A stretch of 64,000 nucleotides of DNA, taken from the NCBI RefSeq assembly GCF_043643765.1, contig NZ_JBHZSP010000011.1, forward strand, positions 120,728 through 184,727, in the 5' to 3' direction. The notes under the pieces are model-generated. The model saw nothing but the letters and a program-made list of their open reading frames with translations, did not search any database and was not told where the DNA came from. The DNA comes from Marinomonas posidonica_A. GTDB lineage: Bacteria; Pseudomonadota; Gammaproteobacteria; Pseudomonadales; Marinomonadaceae. The translations under genes and the position numbers were made by a program. Shown in pieces: positions 25,531 through 33,813 of this stretch (positions are counted from its first letter, which is position 1; each line of letters opens with the position of its first letter).

Positions 25531-26432
25531 ATCAATTTCTTGATATTCACCCAGAAGTCGCTGAAGCCATTGCTTCCGGCAAACCTGTTGTTGCTTTAGA
25601 AAGTACCATCATTTCCCATGGTATGCCTTGGCCACAGAACGCAGAAACCGCTAAAAAAGTAGAGCAAGTCATTCGTGATAATGGCGCTATTCCAGCGACA
25701 ATCGCAATCATCAATGGCCGCCTTAAAGCCGGGCTCAGCAGCGATGAAATCGATACGTTAGCGAAAGCCGGTTTGTCCGTGACCAAATGCTCTCGTCGTG
25801 ATTTACCTTTTGTGGTTGCTCAGAAACAACACGGTGCCACAACTGTTGCAGCAACTATGATTATTGCCGCCATGGCGGGCATACGAGTATTCGCAACAGG
25901 CGGCATTGGCGGGGTTCACCGTGGCGCGCAACAAACCTTCGACATCTCAGCCGACTTACAAGAATTGGCTAAGACCAATGTGGCGGTCGTTTGTGCTGGC
26001 GCGAAGTCGATTTTGGATTTGGCCTTAACTCGCGAATATTTGGAGACTCAAGGCGTACCAGTGTTAGGCTATAAAACGGATGTGTTGCCTGCGTTCTATA
26101 CTCGTGAAAGTGATCATACCGTGGATTACAACATGACAAGCGCCAAAGACATTGCACAATTTATCAGTGCGAAATGGGGCATGCAATTACACGGTGGTAC
26201 CGTGATTGCCAATCCGATCCCAGAAGAATTTGCGATGGACAAAGAGTCGATTGATTCAGCGATTAATCAAGCGTTAGCAGAAATGGAAGAACAAGGCGTA
26301 GGTGGTAAAGAGTCAACGCCTTTCTTATTGGCGCGAGTCGCGGAATTGACAGGCGGTAACAGTCTATCCAGCAACATTCAGTTGGTGTTTAACAACGCGC
26401 GTCTGGCCGCTGAAATCGCAACGGCGCTATAA
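25527..26432 (+). CDS. psuG: Pseudouridine-5'-phosphate glycosidase
   Basis: 301-residue PsuG (YeiN/IndA) enzyme that reversibly splits pseudouridine-5'-P to uracil and ribose-5-P with Mn2+. Clear family segments are VALESTIISHGMPWPQN near residue 22, VTKCSRRDLPFVVAQK near 85 (Lys/Asp region of the active site), GGIGGVHRGAQQTFDISADL near 129, CAGAKSILD near 157 (catalytic Lys) and GGTVIANPIP near 227. The start at 25527 overlaps the psuK stop; the few upstream in-frame codons belong to psuK. The pair is a pseudouridine salvage unit. Confidence 0.95.
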   Translation: MNQFLDIHPEVAEAIASGKPVVALESTIISHGMPWPQNAETAKKVEQVIRDNGAIPATIAIINGRLKAGLSSDEIDTLAKAGLSVTKCSRRDLPFVVAQKQHGATTVAATMIIAAMAGIRVFATGGIGGVHRGAQQTFDISADLQELAKTNVAVVCAGAKSILDLALTREYLETQGVPVLGYKTDVLPAFYTRESDHTVDYNMTSAKDIAQFISAKWGMQLHGGTVIANPIPEEFAMDKESIDSAINQALAEMEEQGVGGKESTPFLLARVAELTGGNSLSSNIQLVFNNARLAAEIATAL

Positions 26433-26455
26433 CAAGAGACTAACGCGACTTTTAT

Positions 26456-26483
26456 TCACCATTATTGTTGCCAATAATGGTGA
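26456..26483. other. Perfect 12-bp palindrome across the rlmF stop
   Basis: Arms TCACCATTATTG (26456-26467) and CAATAATGGTGA (26472-26483) flank a TTGC loop. It overlaps the last codons and stop of rlmF and lies 24 bases after psuG, which converges on it. There is no T-run on either side, so it may block read-through or protect mRNA ends rather than end transcription by the intrinsic route. Confidence 0.55.
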
Positions 26484-27460
26484 CGCCAATAGTCGATTTG
26501 ATCGTCTGCGAGGAAACTCCAGGCGATGAATCGACTGATTTTTTGCCCTTGTGCCATTTCTACCACTTTGACCTGCCTTGCTCCTACGTCTTTTAAAGCT
26601 TTTTGAATCGTGTCTATATTGCTTTGTCGAGCCACTAACGAGGTGAACCAAAAACATTGATCACGATAGGCCATACTCTCTTTTACCATTCGTACAATAA
26701 AACCCGCTTCCCCGCCATCACACCAAAGTTCCGCAGCCGTGCCACCAAAATTCAATGTGCTTTTCTGCGCTGGATTTTTGCGAGCTGTATTTGACACCCC
26801 TTTTAATCCACGCCATTTACGTTGGGATTCTTCAAGCATGGCCGATTCACTAGTATGAAAGGGCGGATTACACAAAGTGAGGTCAAAGCGTTCATTCGCT
26901 TGCCAAATGCCGTTAAAGATTGTTTTCTCCGACGTTTGTTGTCGAACTCTCACCGCGTTTTTCAAACAAGGATTGGACTTGATAATGGTTGAGCAAGTGG
27001 CAATGGCAACGGGGTTCACATCTGAACCAACAAATTGCCAACCGTATTCCTGATGCCCAACGATCGGATACACACAATTTGCTCCAACACCGACATCCAA
27101 CACTTTAATATTTTTACCACGTGGAATAACGCCCTCGTGACTGGACGCCAAAAGGTCAGCCAAATAATGGATGTAATCCGCTCGTCCAGGAATGGGAGGG
27201 CATAAAAAGCCCATTGGAATATCCCAAAACGCCACCCCATAAAAATGATTCAACAAAGCACGATTAAGCGTTTTCACCGCATTTGGGTTCGCGAAATCAA
27301 TCGATTCATTACCGTATTTATTGAGCTGAATGTAATGGGATAATTCGGGGCAAGAATCCGCCAGCAAGGCAAAATCATAACGCGCACGGTGAGGATTGCG
27401 AGGATGCAACTCTAGTTTGTTGCTACGTTTAGCCTTGGTATGCTTGCTTTTATGAGCCAC
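26462..27460 (-). CDS. rlmF: 23S rRNA (adenine(1618)-N6)-methyltransferase
   Basis: 332-residue RlmF (YbiN) methyltransferase, which modifies A1618 of 23S rRNA. The basic N-terminus (KSKHTKAKRSNK) leads into the family signature HPRNPHRARYDF near residue 19. The Rossmann methyltransferase core has KVLDVGVGANCVYPI near 118 (SAM-binding) and the catalytic NPPFH near 194. It starts at GTG (27460) with a poor ribosome binding site; no better start exists upstream of the conserved region. It is monocistronic and convergent with psuG. Confidence 0.93.
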   Translation of the reverse strand: MAHKSKHTKAKRSNKLELHPRNPHRARYDFALLADSCPELSHYIQLNKYGNESIDFANPNAVKTLNRALLNHFYGVAFWDIPMGFLCPPIPGRADYIHYLADLLASSHEGVIPRGKNIKVLDVGVGANCVYPIVGHQEYGWQFVGSDVNPVAIATCSTIIKSNPCLKNAVRVRQQTSEKTIFNGIWQANERFDLTLCNPPFHTSESAMLEESQRKWRGLKGVSNTARKNPAQKSTLNFGGTAAELWCDGGEAGFIVRMVKESMAYRDQCFWFTSLVARQSNIDTIQKALKDVGARQVKVVEMAQGQKISRFIAWSFLADDQIDYWRHHYWQQ

Positions 27461-27605
27461 AGAATCGCCGTTTTTGATTGCTAAACGCTAAGTATAACCG
27501 AATACCTAAGCTGGCAAGAAGCACCTTATAACACGCTCCACATGAGCGCTCGCTCGCAGTGCGCCAATGTCGCTAAAAGCACTGTAACAAATACTTAAAA
27601 AATTA

Positions 27606-27950
27606 CTACAAGATGAAAGGCAAAATAGAAAGGCTTAAGATCAACCCAATTGCCACTAGAGTAAAAAACGCCTCGGCTGAGTTTTGACGAGCATGTTGAA
27701 AATAGCCCATTAGATATTCACCAATATTTGGGGTTTTCATATTACGACTGCGCTCTAGCTGATCTTCGCGAATGAGAACACGTGCTTGTTCGGCCTGCTG
27801 TTTATCTCTAACCCAAATCCCCGCCATGGATATTTGCCAACGACCCGCACTGGTTTCATAAAACTCAATATCATGCTCCGCCAGAAGTTGACGGATATCG
27901 TCGGCTTCTTCTTCAGGAACATATTTTAATCGAAACACCAAGGTCGCCAT
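27606..27950 (-). CDS. DUF6164-type small membrane protein
   Basis: 114-residue protein with an N-terminal alpha/beta domain of about 75 residues (EEADDIRQLLAEHDIEFYETSAGRWQ region) and a single C-terminal hydrophobic segment near 92-112. The N-terminal part resembles small regulatory domains placed near the membrane in DUF6164 proteins. No function is established. It lies between rlmF and the CSS-EAL gene, 63 bases downstream of the latter on the same strand, so cotranscription with the phosphodiesterase is possible. Confidence 0.7.
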   Translation of the reverse strand: MATLVFRLKYVPEEEADDIRQLLAEHDIEFYETSAGRWQISMAGIWVRDKQQAEQARVLIREDQLERSRNMKTPNIGEYLMGYFQHARQNSAEAFFTLVAIGLILSLSILPFIL

Positions 27951-28013
27951 GCAAATCGCTCTCTGAAAATAAAAGGTAGCAAAGAGTAAGAGAAGGCAAA
28001 GCGGAATACAATG

Positions 28014-29579
28014 CTACAAATGGCTTTTTCTCGCTTGATCGTCCATCAACCACTCTATGACTTGATCAATCGGCAAAGGTCGACAGAAATAATACCCCTG
28101 CACTCTTTCAACCCCTAACTCTCTTACCGCTTCCAACTGGTCTTCCCTTTCTACCCCTTCCGCAACCACTTCCATATTCAGCTCTTTCGCTAACTTGGTG
28201 ACGGAGGTTAAGACCTGTCGGGTAAATTGATCTTCTTTTAAACTCGCGATAAAAATTTGATCTAATTTTAATGTGTCATATGGGAAACGTCGTAAAAAAT
28301 CCAACCCCGCATAACCCGTACCGAAATCGTCCACGGATAGACGAATATCTAAGGCTTTAATGTGCTCAAAACGACTCACCATTAAAGGTAATTCAATGGA
28401 ATTCAATGCCGTTGTTTCTGTCACTTCTAACCCTAATCGCCCTTTTAATTCAGGCCATTCATTCATCACTTTAGCCAGCGTAGGAGCAAAGTCTTCATGA
28501 ATCAAACTGTGTCGATCAACGTTCACTGAGATTCGAATGTCTTTGAGTAAATCCGCATTTTGACGGAAGAACGCCCCCACTTTTCGAATCACCATCCAAG
28601 TGAGTTCGTCAATTAACCCTAAGCGTTCAGACACCTCAATAATGGATAAAGGAGAGACCTGACCATGATAAGGAGAATGCCAACGAATTAACGCCTCCAA
28701 TTCATGAGTACGGTTTTCATCTAATGACACAATGGGCTGGAAATACACTTCCATCGCATTGTTTTGAATGGCCCTTTTGATACATTGTGGTAATGAGCGG
28801 CGATAATACAGAAAACTCCAATGTAAAACGCAAAACAAAACAAGTAAAAAGACACTAAAAAGAAGGATGAAGGGCCACATTGACTGATATATTTGCCAAT
28901 AATAACGTTCTGGCAAATACACCGCCAAACTCATCGCCCAATCATCCAGAGTGCGAACCTGTTTATCCAATATCGAGCCTTCAATATCAGCACTATTGGA
29001 TACGACCATTTGTTTACCCAAAGTCAATTGATAGGCATAACCTGATGTCAGCCAACGATCAACATAGTTTCCTAAACGCTGCGGCGGTGCCAAGCCATTT
29101 ACCCCAATGCCTTTTTCGCCTTTATAAAACACCAGAAACGCATTATCTCCTAAAGTATGTGACTTAACGAGAGATACGGTTCTATGGGCTGGGCTGGCTT
29201 CAATTCGCTGAGCAATACTGTTAAAAATCTTGAACTTTCTGGGCCCTAGATTGGTACAAAAAACCTGATAATCCGAATTGAACAGACCAAACTCTTTAAA
29301 AGTAGGGGAATAAAATGTCGCGCTACGCAAGCGCGTGATGCTTTCTGAATTACAAGAAAGGTCCGCGTCATTTGCAATGCTTTTAAGCTCAACAAAAATT
29401 GCCTCCATTTGCGAATCTAATGCCGCTTTAGCGAGGTCTGTTCGAGTAGAGATGTCTTTCAAGAGGTAAAAATACAAACCCAAGGAGAAAAGCAATATTG
29501 AGCAAACAACGGATATAAAGGCGTAGGAAAATAGGACTTGTTTACTAGAGGGAAATAGTACACTCAACTTACGAAGCAT
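28014..29579 (-). CDS. CSS-motif/EAL c-di-GMP phosphodiesterase
   Basis: 521-residue membrane protein. TM1 is near residues 15-38, a periplasmic domain with two conserved cysteines (LSCNSES near 74 and VFCTN near 107) of the CSS type follows, TM2 is near 235-258, and the C-terminus is an EAL domain from about 270. EALIRWHSP near 293, RISVNVDRHSL and DDFGTGYAGL near 414 show an intact active site. CSS-EAL proteins of E. coli (PdeB, PdeC, PdeG types) respond to periplasmic thiol redox state. A similar cue is inferred here. Confidence 0.88.
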   Translation of the reverse strand: MLRKLSVLFPSSKQVLFSYAFISVVCSILLFSLGLYFYLLKDISTRTDLAKAALDSQMEAIFVELKSIANDADLSCNSESITRLRSATFYSPTFKEFGLFNSDYQVFCTNLGPRKFKIFNSIAQRIEASPAHRTVSLVKSHTLGDNAFLVFYKGEKGIGVNGLAPPQRLGNYVDRWLTSGYAYQLTLGKQMVVSNSADIEGSILDKQVRTLDDWAMSLAVYLPERYYWQIYQSMWPFILLFSVFLLVLFCVLHWSFLYYRRSLPQCIKRAIQNNAMEVYFQPIVSLDENRTHELEALIRWHSPYHGQVSPLSIIEVSERLGLIDELTWMVIRKVGAFFRQNADLLKDIRISVNVDRHSLIHEDFAPTLAKVMNEWPELKGRLGLEVTETTALNSIELPLMVSRFEHIKALDIRLSVDDFGTGYAGLDFLRRFPYDTLKLDQIFIASLKEDQFTRQVLTSVTKLAKELNMEVVAEGVEREDQLEAVRELGVERVQGYYFCRPLPIDQVIEWLMDDQARKSHL

Positions 29580-29783
29580 AAATCCCTCTTATATATGTAC
29601 CATCCATCGTATATCTCAACCTTTTGTAATAAAGTGTAACGGCACAAATAATGCCATATAAGTAACAAACTACCAACAAAAGACTGTACAAAAAGTTTAT
29701 AAATATAAAGCGAACAAGTCAGATATACACATACCTTATAGAGATCTTCAGCTCATATTAAGAATATACAGATTAGCGACGAA

Positions 29784-30284
29784 TTATTCCGGCAAAAATG
29801 GCAGCACAGGGCAATTAACCACAATATCGCTACGCTCAATACGAATTAATCCACTCTCTTCAGCCTCAAAAACAGCTTCTTCTGAGGTCAATTCATAGAC
29901 GTCTTTGGGGTTATTCCATACCACCCAGTACATGAGCCAAAGTGGTGAATAATGACGATCTCGGCTTAAATAACCTAATGGGACAGGCGCCGACGCAAAG
30001 ATATTTTGTTGCTCTTTATTTGGGAAGCCATATACCCGTTCTAGTACCGTTTTAACTTGAGGTGGTTTTGGGTAACGAGGAATCGCATCCCGTAAACGCG
30101 GTGCATAATTCGCCTGCATTTCCTTTGCCATCTTGCGATCAGAAACATCTGTGGTGATGTAAGCCACTTGTTCACCATCATGCCAAGCCTGAAATATCGG
30201 CAAACGTGCCATGTTATTCTGCGTCGAAGCGCAACCAGCTAACCACAGGGTGAATAAAATCAACAACACAGAACGACTCAGCAA
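29784..30284 (-). CDS. Uncharacterised lipoprotein
   Basis: 166-residue protein with a type II signal peptide: MLSRSVLLILFTLWLAGC, lipobox LAGC with Cys18, so it is lipid-anchored. Ser follows at +3 (CAS), so outer-membrane sorting is expected. The mature part has a YITTDVSDRKMAKEM segment and several Tyr/Pro-rich stretches (SRDRHYSPLWLMYWVVW) but no domain I recognise. It lies 100 bases downstream of the sigma-54 activator gene on the same strand. Function unknown. Confidence 0.7.
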   Translation of the reverse strand: MLSRSVLLILFTLWLAGCASTQNNMARLPIFQAWHDGEQVAYITTDVSDRKMAKEMQANYAPRLRDAIPRYPKPPQVKTVLERVYGFPNKEQQNIFASAPVPLGYLSRDRHYSPLWLMYWVVWNNPKDVYELTSEEAVFEAEESGLIRIERSDIVVNCPVLPFLPE

Positions 30285-30384
30285 ACTTAGCCTCCACTTG
30301 AAACAAAATCGTCTTTCCGACTCTCACAAGGTATCAAGACTCATCCTTTTTGGAAAGGCAAGTCGATTTCCTTATCGAGCCACT

Positions 30385-32418
30385 TTAGTCTGGTGCCTTG
30401 AGCTTAGTGTATTTATACACTGTATTTCGACTCACGCCCGCGGCTTTCGCGGTTTGTGACACATTGCCCTTGTGTTCCTCCAATAAACGCGGGATTAGCT
30501 GCTTAAGTGTTTCCGCATCGGTACTGACGTCACGATGCTCAATCTCCTCTGCGGACGACATCATCAGATCGTCAAAAAAGTCGTCAGGTAAATGCCACTC
30601 TTCCAACTCATCACCGTCAGCCATGGCCATGCCAACCTTTAACGTATGCGCTAATTGACGCATGTTTCCTGGCCAAGGGTGTTTCTCAAGCAAAGCCAAC
30701 ATGTCATCTGATAAAGGAGGGCTTGGTTCTTCTTGACTTAATCTTGCATGCAAATACGCGATCAATTTCACCTTATCTTGTCGTTCACGTAACGGCGGTA
30801 ACTCTATGTTTAAACCCGAAATACGATAATATAAATCCTGTCGAAAGCGACCATCTTTCACTTCTGTTTTTAAGGCTCGATTAGTGGCTGAGATCAATTT
30901 AATGTCCACAGGATAGACTTCTGTTGAGCCTAACGGCGTCACTACCCTTTCTTGTAACACACGTAATAACCTTGATTGCACCGCCATTGGCATTTCACCA
31001 ATTTCGTCCAAAAATAACGTGCCTCTGTGGGCTCGTCGGATCAAGCCAATTGAACCTTTATTTTGCGCCCCTGTAAAAGCGCCCTTTTCATAACCAAAAA
31101 GTTCAGATTCGACCAATTCAGCCGGAATGGCAGCGCAGTTCACCGCCACCAGCATCTCTTCTCGGCGTGAACTGTGATAATGCAAACTACGCACAAAGAT
31201 CTCTTTGCCCGCTCCCGTTTCACCATGAATTAAAATCGGAATGTCCTTTTCCATGATCTTATGAGCCTGCTTCACTAAACGCTCTACGTGGGCATCTCCA
31301 TGTTGCAATTCGGCTAATGGAATGACATTCGGTGGCACATTATGACGAGCGTGACCCGCACTTTCCAAGTCCATAAAAGACAAGTCTTTACCCTTGTTTT
31401 GCATAGTATTTTTATTATCTTTAGGGGTAGGAGGAACATAGCCAGAGCCTTGGCGAAAATCTGGTACACGCATAATTTGTTGCACTGGCGGTATGACTTT
31501 GACATAAAACTGATAGCGCCCTAGCGCCATCAGTTTTAGGGGTAAACTGGCCGGGTGATGCTTAATTTCTCGCATTTCAATATCAAAAATCTGACGAATA
31601 TTCAGAAGCGCTAAATCCCGTGCTAATACCACTTCAGCACGCCGATTAGCCGACACAATGGTGCCATTTTCATCCAGCACCAAAATACCCGACCAATGAC
31701 TGTCTAAACTGGTCACATTGGTGTTGAAACTGAGGATAAAATGCTCTTGTTGAAACGCTGAAAAAATAAGCCGATTTTCCACACTCAAAGACATAAGTTT
31801 CACCATACCAAAGGTATGATCCTGAGGCAGATAAGCGTCCGATGAGATGTCCAACACACCAACTAAGTCGTTTTGAGTATTATAAATAGGGGAGGCCGAG
31901 CCCACCATGAAACGATTCGCTCTTAGGTAGTGTTCATCGCGACCGACCTGAATGGCTTGGCCAGTAATCAAGGCTGTACCGATGGCATTTGTGCCAACAC
32001 CAATTTCACTCCACTGATTACCACCAACAAGACCGTGTTCTGAAGCCGTTCCAAAACGCGGTTGCCCCCAGGTATTCAAAACATGACCTTGGCGATCGGC
32101 TAGCACGATCATACAGGCCGAATTGCTTAAGATATTCTCGTAATAAGGCAAAACTTCGTTTTCAGTGGTCTCTAATAGACTACGATGCTGGTCCATTAAA
32201 TCGTGCAGTTCCCCTCTTGGCAAACTGGCAAAGTCCGGTCGACTGCCATGCTCCAAACCAAACTGCTCACACCGATACCAAGACGCTTGAATTTGCTCTT
32301 TATGAGTTTTTTCAGTGACTTGAGCTCCTTCAGTTAAGGCATTTGGTGACATATTTTGTTGTTGTTCTTGCTCAGGCATTTCCAGCTCCGACGTGTCAGG
32401 GGCATTCGCCAAGTTCAT
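30385..32418 (-). CDS. Sigma-54-dependent transcriptional activator, AcoR-like
   Basis: 677-residue enhancer-binding protein. An N-terminal region with ASWYRCEQFGLEHGSRPDF near residue 45 and a GAF-like sensor (WSEIGVGTNAIGTALITGQA near 135) resembles AcoR. A PAS-like segment near 230-320 is followed by an AAA+ domain with Walker A GETGAGKE near 400, the sigma-54-contacting GAFTGA near 445, Walker B LFLDEIGEM and RFRQDLYYRI. The C-terminal Fis-type HTH is NVSQTAKAAGVSRNTVYKYT. It is divergent from the glycerol-type ABC operon, which carries a sigma-54 promoter, so that operon is its likely target. The effector is unknown. Confidence 0.9.
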   Translation of the reverse strand: MNLANAPDTSELEMPEQEQQQNMSPNALTEGAQVTEKTHKEQIQASWYRCEQFGLEHGSRPDFASLPRGELHDLMDQHRSLLETTENEVLPYYENILSNSACMIVLADRQGHVLNTWGQPRFGTASEHGLVGGNQWSEIGVGTNAIGTALITGQAIQVGRDEHYLRANRFMVGSASPIYNTQNDLVGVLDISSDAYLPQDHTFGMVKLMSLSVENRLIFSAFQQEHFILSFNTNVTSLDSHWSGILVLDENGTIVSANRRAEVVLARDLALLNIRQIFDIEMREIKHHPASLPLKLMALGRYQFYVKVIPPVQQIMRVPDFRQGSGYVPPTPKDNKNTMQNKGKDLSFMDLESAGHARHNVPPNVIPLAELQHGDAHVERLVKQAHKIMEKDIPILIHGETGAGKEIFVRSLHYHSSRREEMLVAVNCAAIPAELVESELFGYEKGAFTGAQNKGSIGLIRRAHRGTLFLDEIGEMPMAVQSRLLRVLQERVVTPLGSTEVYPVDIKLISATNRALKTEVKDGRFRQDLYYRISGLNIELPPLRERQDKVKLIAYLHARLSQEEPSPPLSDDMLALLEKHPWPGNMRQLAHTLKVGMAMADGDELEEWHLPDDFFDDLMMSSAEEIEHRDVSTDAETLKQLIPRLLEEHKGNVSQTAKAAGVSRNTVYKYTKLKAPD

Positions 32419-32458
32419 TCTGTATTGTTATTTAGAGCTTACTCAGATGACGCTAATG

Positions 32459-32536
32459 TGTTCATCCGGTGTTCACAATTCTTCCCCACTCTAAACACTT
32501 TGAACACCTCTGAACAGTCTTTTTCATATATGAACA
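32459..32536. promoter_or_regulatory. Phased TGTTCA/TGAACA half-sites, candidate activator binding region
   Basis: TGTTCA occurs at 32459 and 32470; its complement TGAACA occurs at 32501, 32511 and 32531. Successive spacings are 11, 31, 10 and 20 bases, all near whole helical turns, so the sites lie on one DNA face. They lie about 80-160 bases upstream of the -24/-12 promoter, the normal range for a sigma-54 enhancer. Binding by the adjacent activator is inferred. Confidence 0.6.
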
Positions 32537-32614
32537 TTTCATCCTGACTTAAAGGTCACATTATTTTTCCTTATATTTCATAAAGTTAAAAAAATTAAGA
32601 GGATTTTTAGTATT

Positions 32615-32631
32615 TTGGCACAAGCTTTGTA
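32615..32631 (+). promoter_or_regulatory. Sigma-54 (-24/-12) promoter for the glp ABC operon
   Basis: TTGGCACAAGCTTTGTA matches the consensus TTGGCACG-N4-TTGCT at most positions. The invariant GG (32617-32618) is in place and the -12 element reads TTGTA in place of TTGCT, at the required 12-base spacing. Transcription would begin near 32642, about 80 bases before glpS. A divergent sigma-54 activator gene supports the call. Confidence 0.75.
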
Positions 32632-32722
32632 TTAGTCCTTACAAAGCTTGCATGTTCACTTTTGCAATTCACACTGAGCACATGCGGCATTGAAAACAAT
32701 AACAACAAATAAGGTTCTAAAC

Positions 32723-33811
32723 ATGTCTCTGACGCTGCAAAATGTCTCGCGCGTTGTTGAGGGTGAAACTTGGATAGACAAGGTCAATATGACGCTTGAG
32801 CCAGGTTCCTTCAACGTGTTACTTGGGCGCACCTTGTCTGGTAAAACGACGTTAATGCGACTGATGGCCGGTCTTGATCGACCAACTACAGGAAGCGTTC
32901 TCATGAACGGTGTTGACGTAACCGGACTCCCTGTTCGCGAGCGCAATATCTCGATGGTCTATCAGCAATTCATCAATTACCCCAATCTTACGGTCTACGA
33001 AAACATCGCCTCACCTTTGCGACTCGCCAAAATGAATGAAGCGGAGGTGGATCAAAGAGTTCGGGAAACAGCCACCATGCTGCGCATCGATCCTTTTCTA
33101 GATCGATTACCACTGCAACTGTCTGGTGGTCAGCAACAACGGACAGCGATGGCTCGTGCCTTAGTAAAAGATTCACAAATCATTCTATTTGATGAACCTC
33201 TGGTGAACCTAGATTACAAACTTCGCGAAGAACTGAGACAAGAACTCAGGGCTTTGTTTAAAGCGCGTAACTGTATTGCCATCTACGCCACCACGGAACC
33301 CAACGAAGCCCTTGCCCTTGGCGGCAACACCGCCGTTCTTCACGAAGGCAAATTATTGCAAATGGGGCCAACCGCGCAGGTTTATCATCAGCCGAAAGAC
33401 ATCATCACCGCCGAAATGTTCTCCGAGCCGCCGATCAATCTGGTGCCTGGTCGCGTCAGTGAGGAAGAAGTCACCTTTGATGAAACCGTTCACTTCCGCC
33501 TAAACAGTGACCTAAGGGGCCTAACGCCAGGTCTTTATAAATTCGGAGTGAGAGCCTCACACATTGGTTTGGTTCCCCATTCAGATGACGACTTAGAGCT
33601 TCCTGTCAAAGTCGATCTCGCCGAGATCAGTGGCTCAGAGACCTTTTTACACGTTCACAATTCGCATTTTGATTTGGTACTTCACCTGTCTGGCGTTCAT
33701 GAATACCAAGTGGATCAAGACATTAAGGTCTATTTCCCCACCCATAAACTCTATGCCTTTGATAGTGAAGGTAAAATGGTGCATTCCCCAGCACGTATGA
33801 GGGAGCAATAA
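32723..33811 (+). CDS. glpS: Glycerol-type ABC transporter ATP-binding protein GlpS
   Basis: 362-residue MalK-type ATPase. Walker A is LLGRTLSGKTT near residue 36, the Q-loop is VYQQFINYPNLTVYENI near 83, the signature is LSGGQQQRTAMARAL near 135 and Walker B is IILFDEPLVNLD. A C-terminal TOBE-like domain follows near 240-355. With the next five genes it matches the glpSTPQUV order described in Rhizobium leguminosarum for glycerol uptake. The ATG at 32723 with AAGG upstream is preferred to a TTG at 32690. The substrate assignment is by gene order and family; another polyol is possible. Confidence 0.85.
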   Translation: MSLTLQNVSRVVEGETWIDKVNMTLEPGSFNVLLGRTLSGKTTLMRLMAGLDRPTTGSVLMNGVDVTGLPVRERNISMVYQQFINYPNLTVYENIASPLRLAKMNEAEVDQRVRETATMLRIDPFLDRLPLQLSGGQQQRTAMARALVKDSQIILFDEPLVNLDYKLREELRQELRALFKARNCIAIYATTEPNEALALGGNTAVLHEGKLLQMGPTAQVYHQPKDIITAEMFSEPPINLVPGRVSEEEVTFDETVHFRLNSDLRGLTPGLYKFGVRASHIGLVPHSDDDLELPVKVDLAEISGSETFLHVHNSHFDLVLHLSGVHEYQVDQDIKVYFPTHKLYAFDSEGKMVHSPARMREQ

Positions 33812-33813
33812 TC

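Noticed and set aside
26427..26657. 76-codon minus-strand frame overlapping the end of rlmF
   Set aside because: Alternate frame of a recognised methyltransferase gene with no features of its own.
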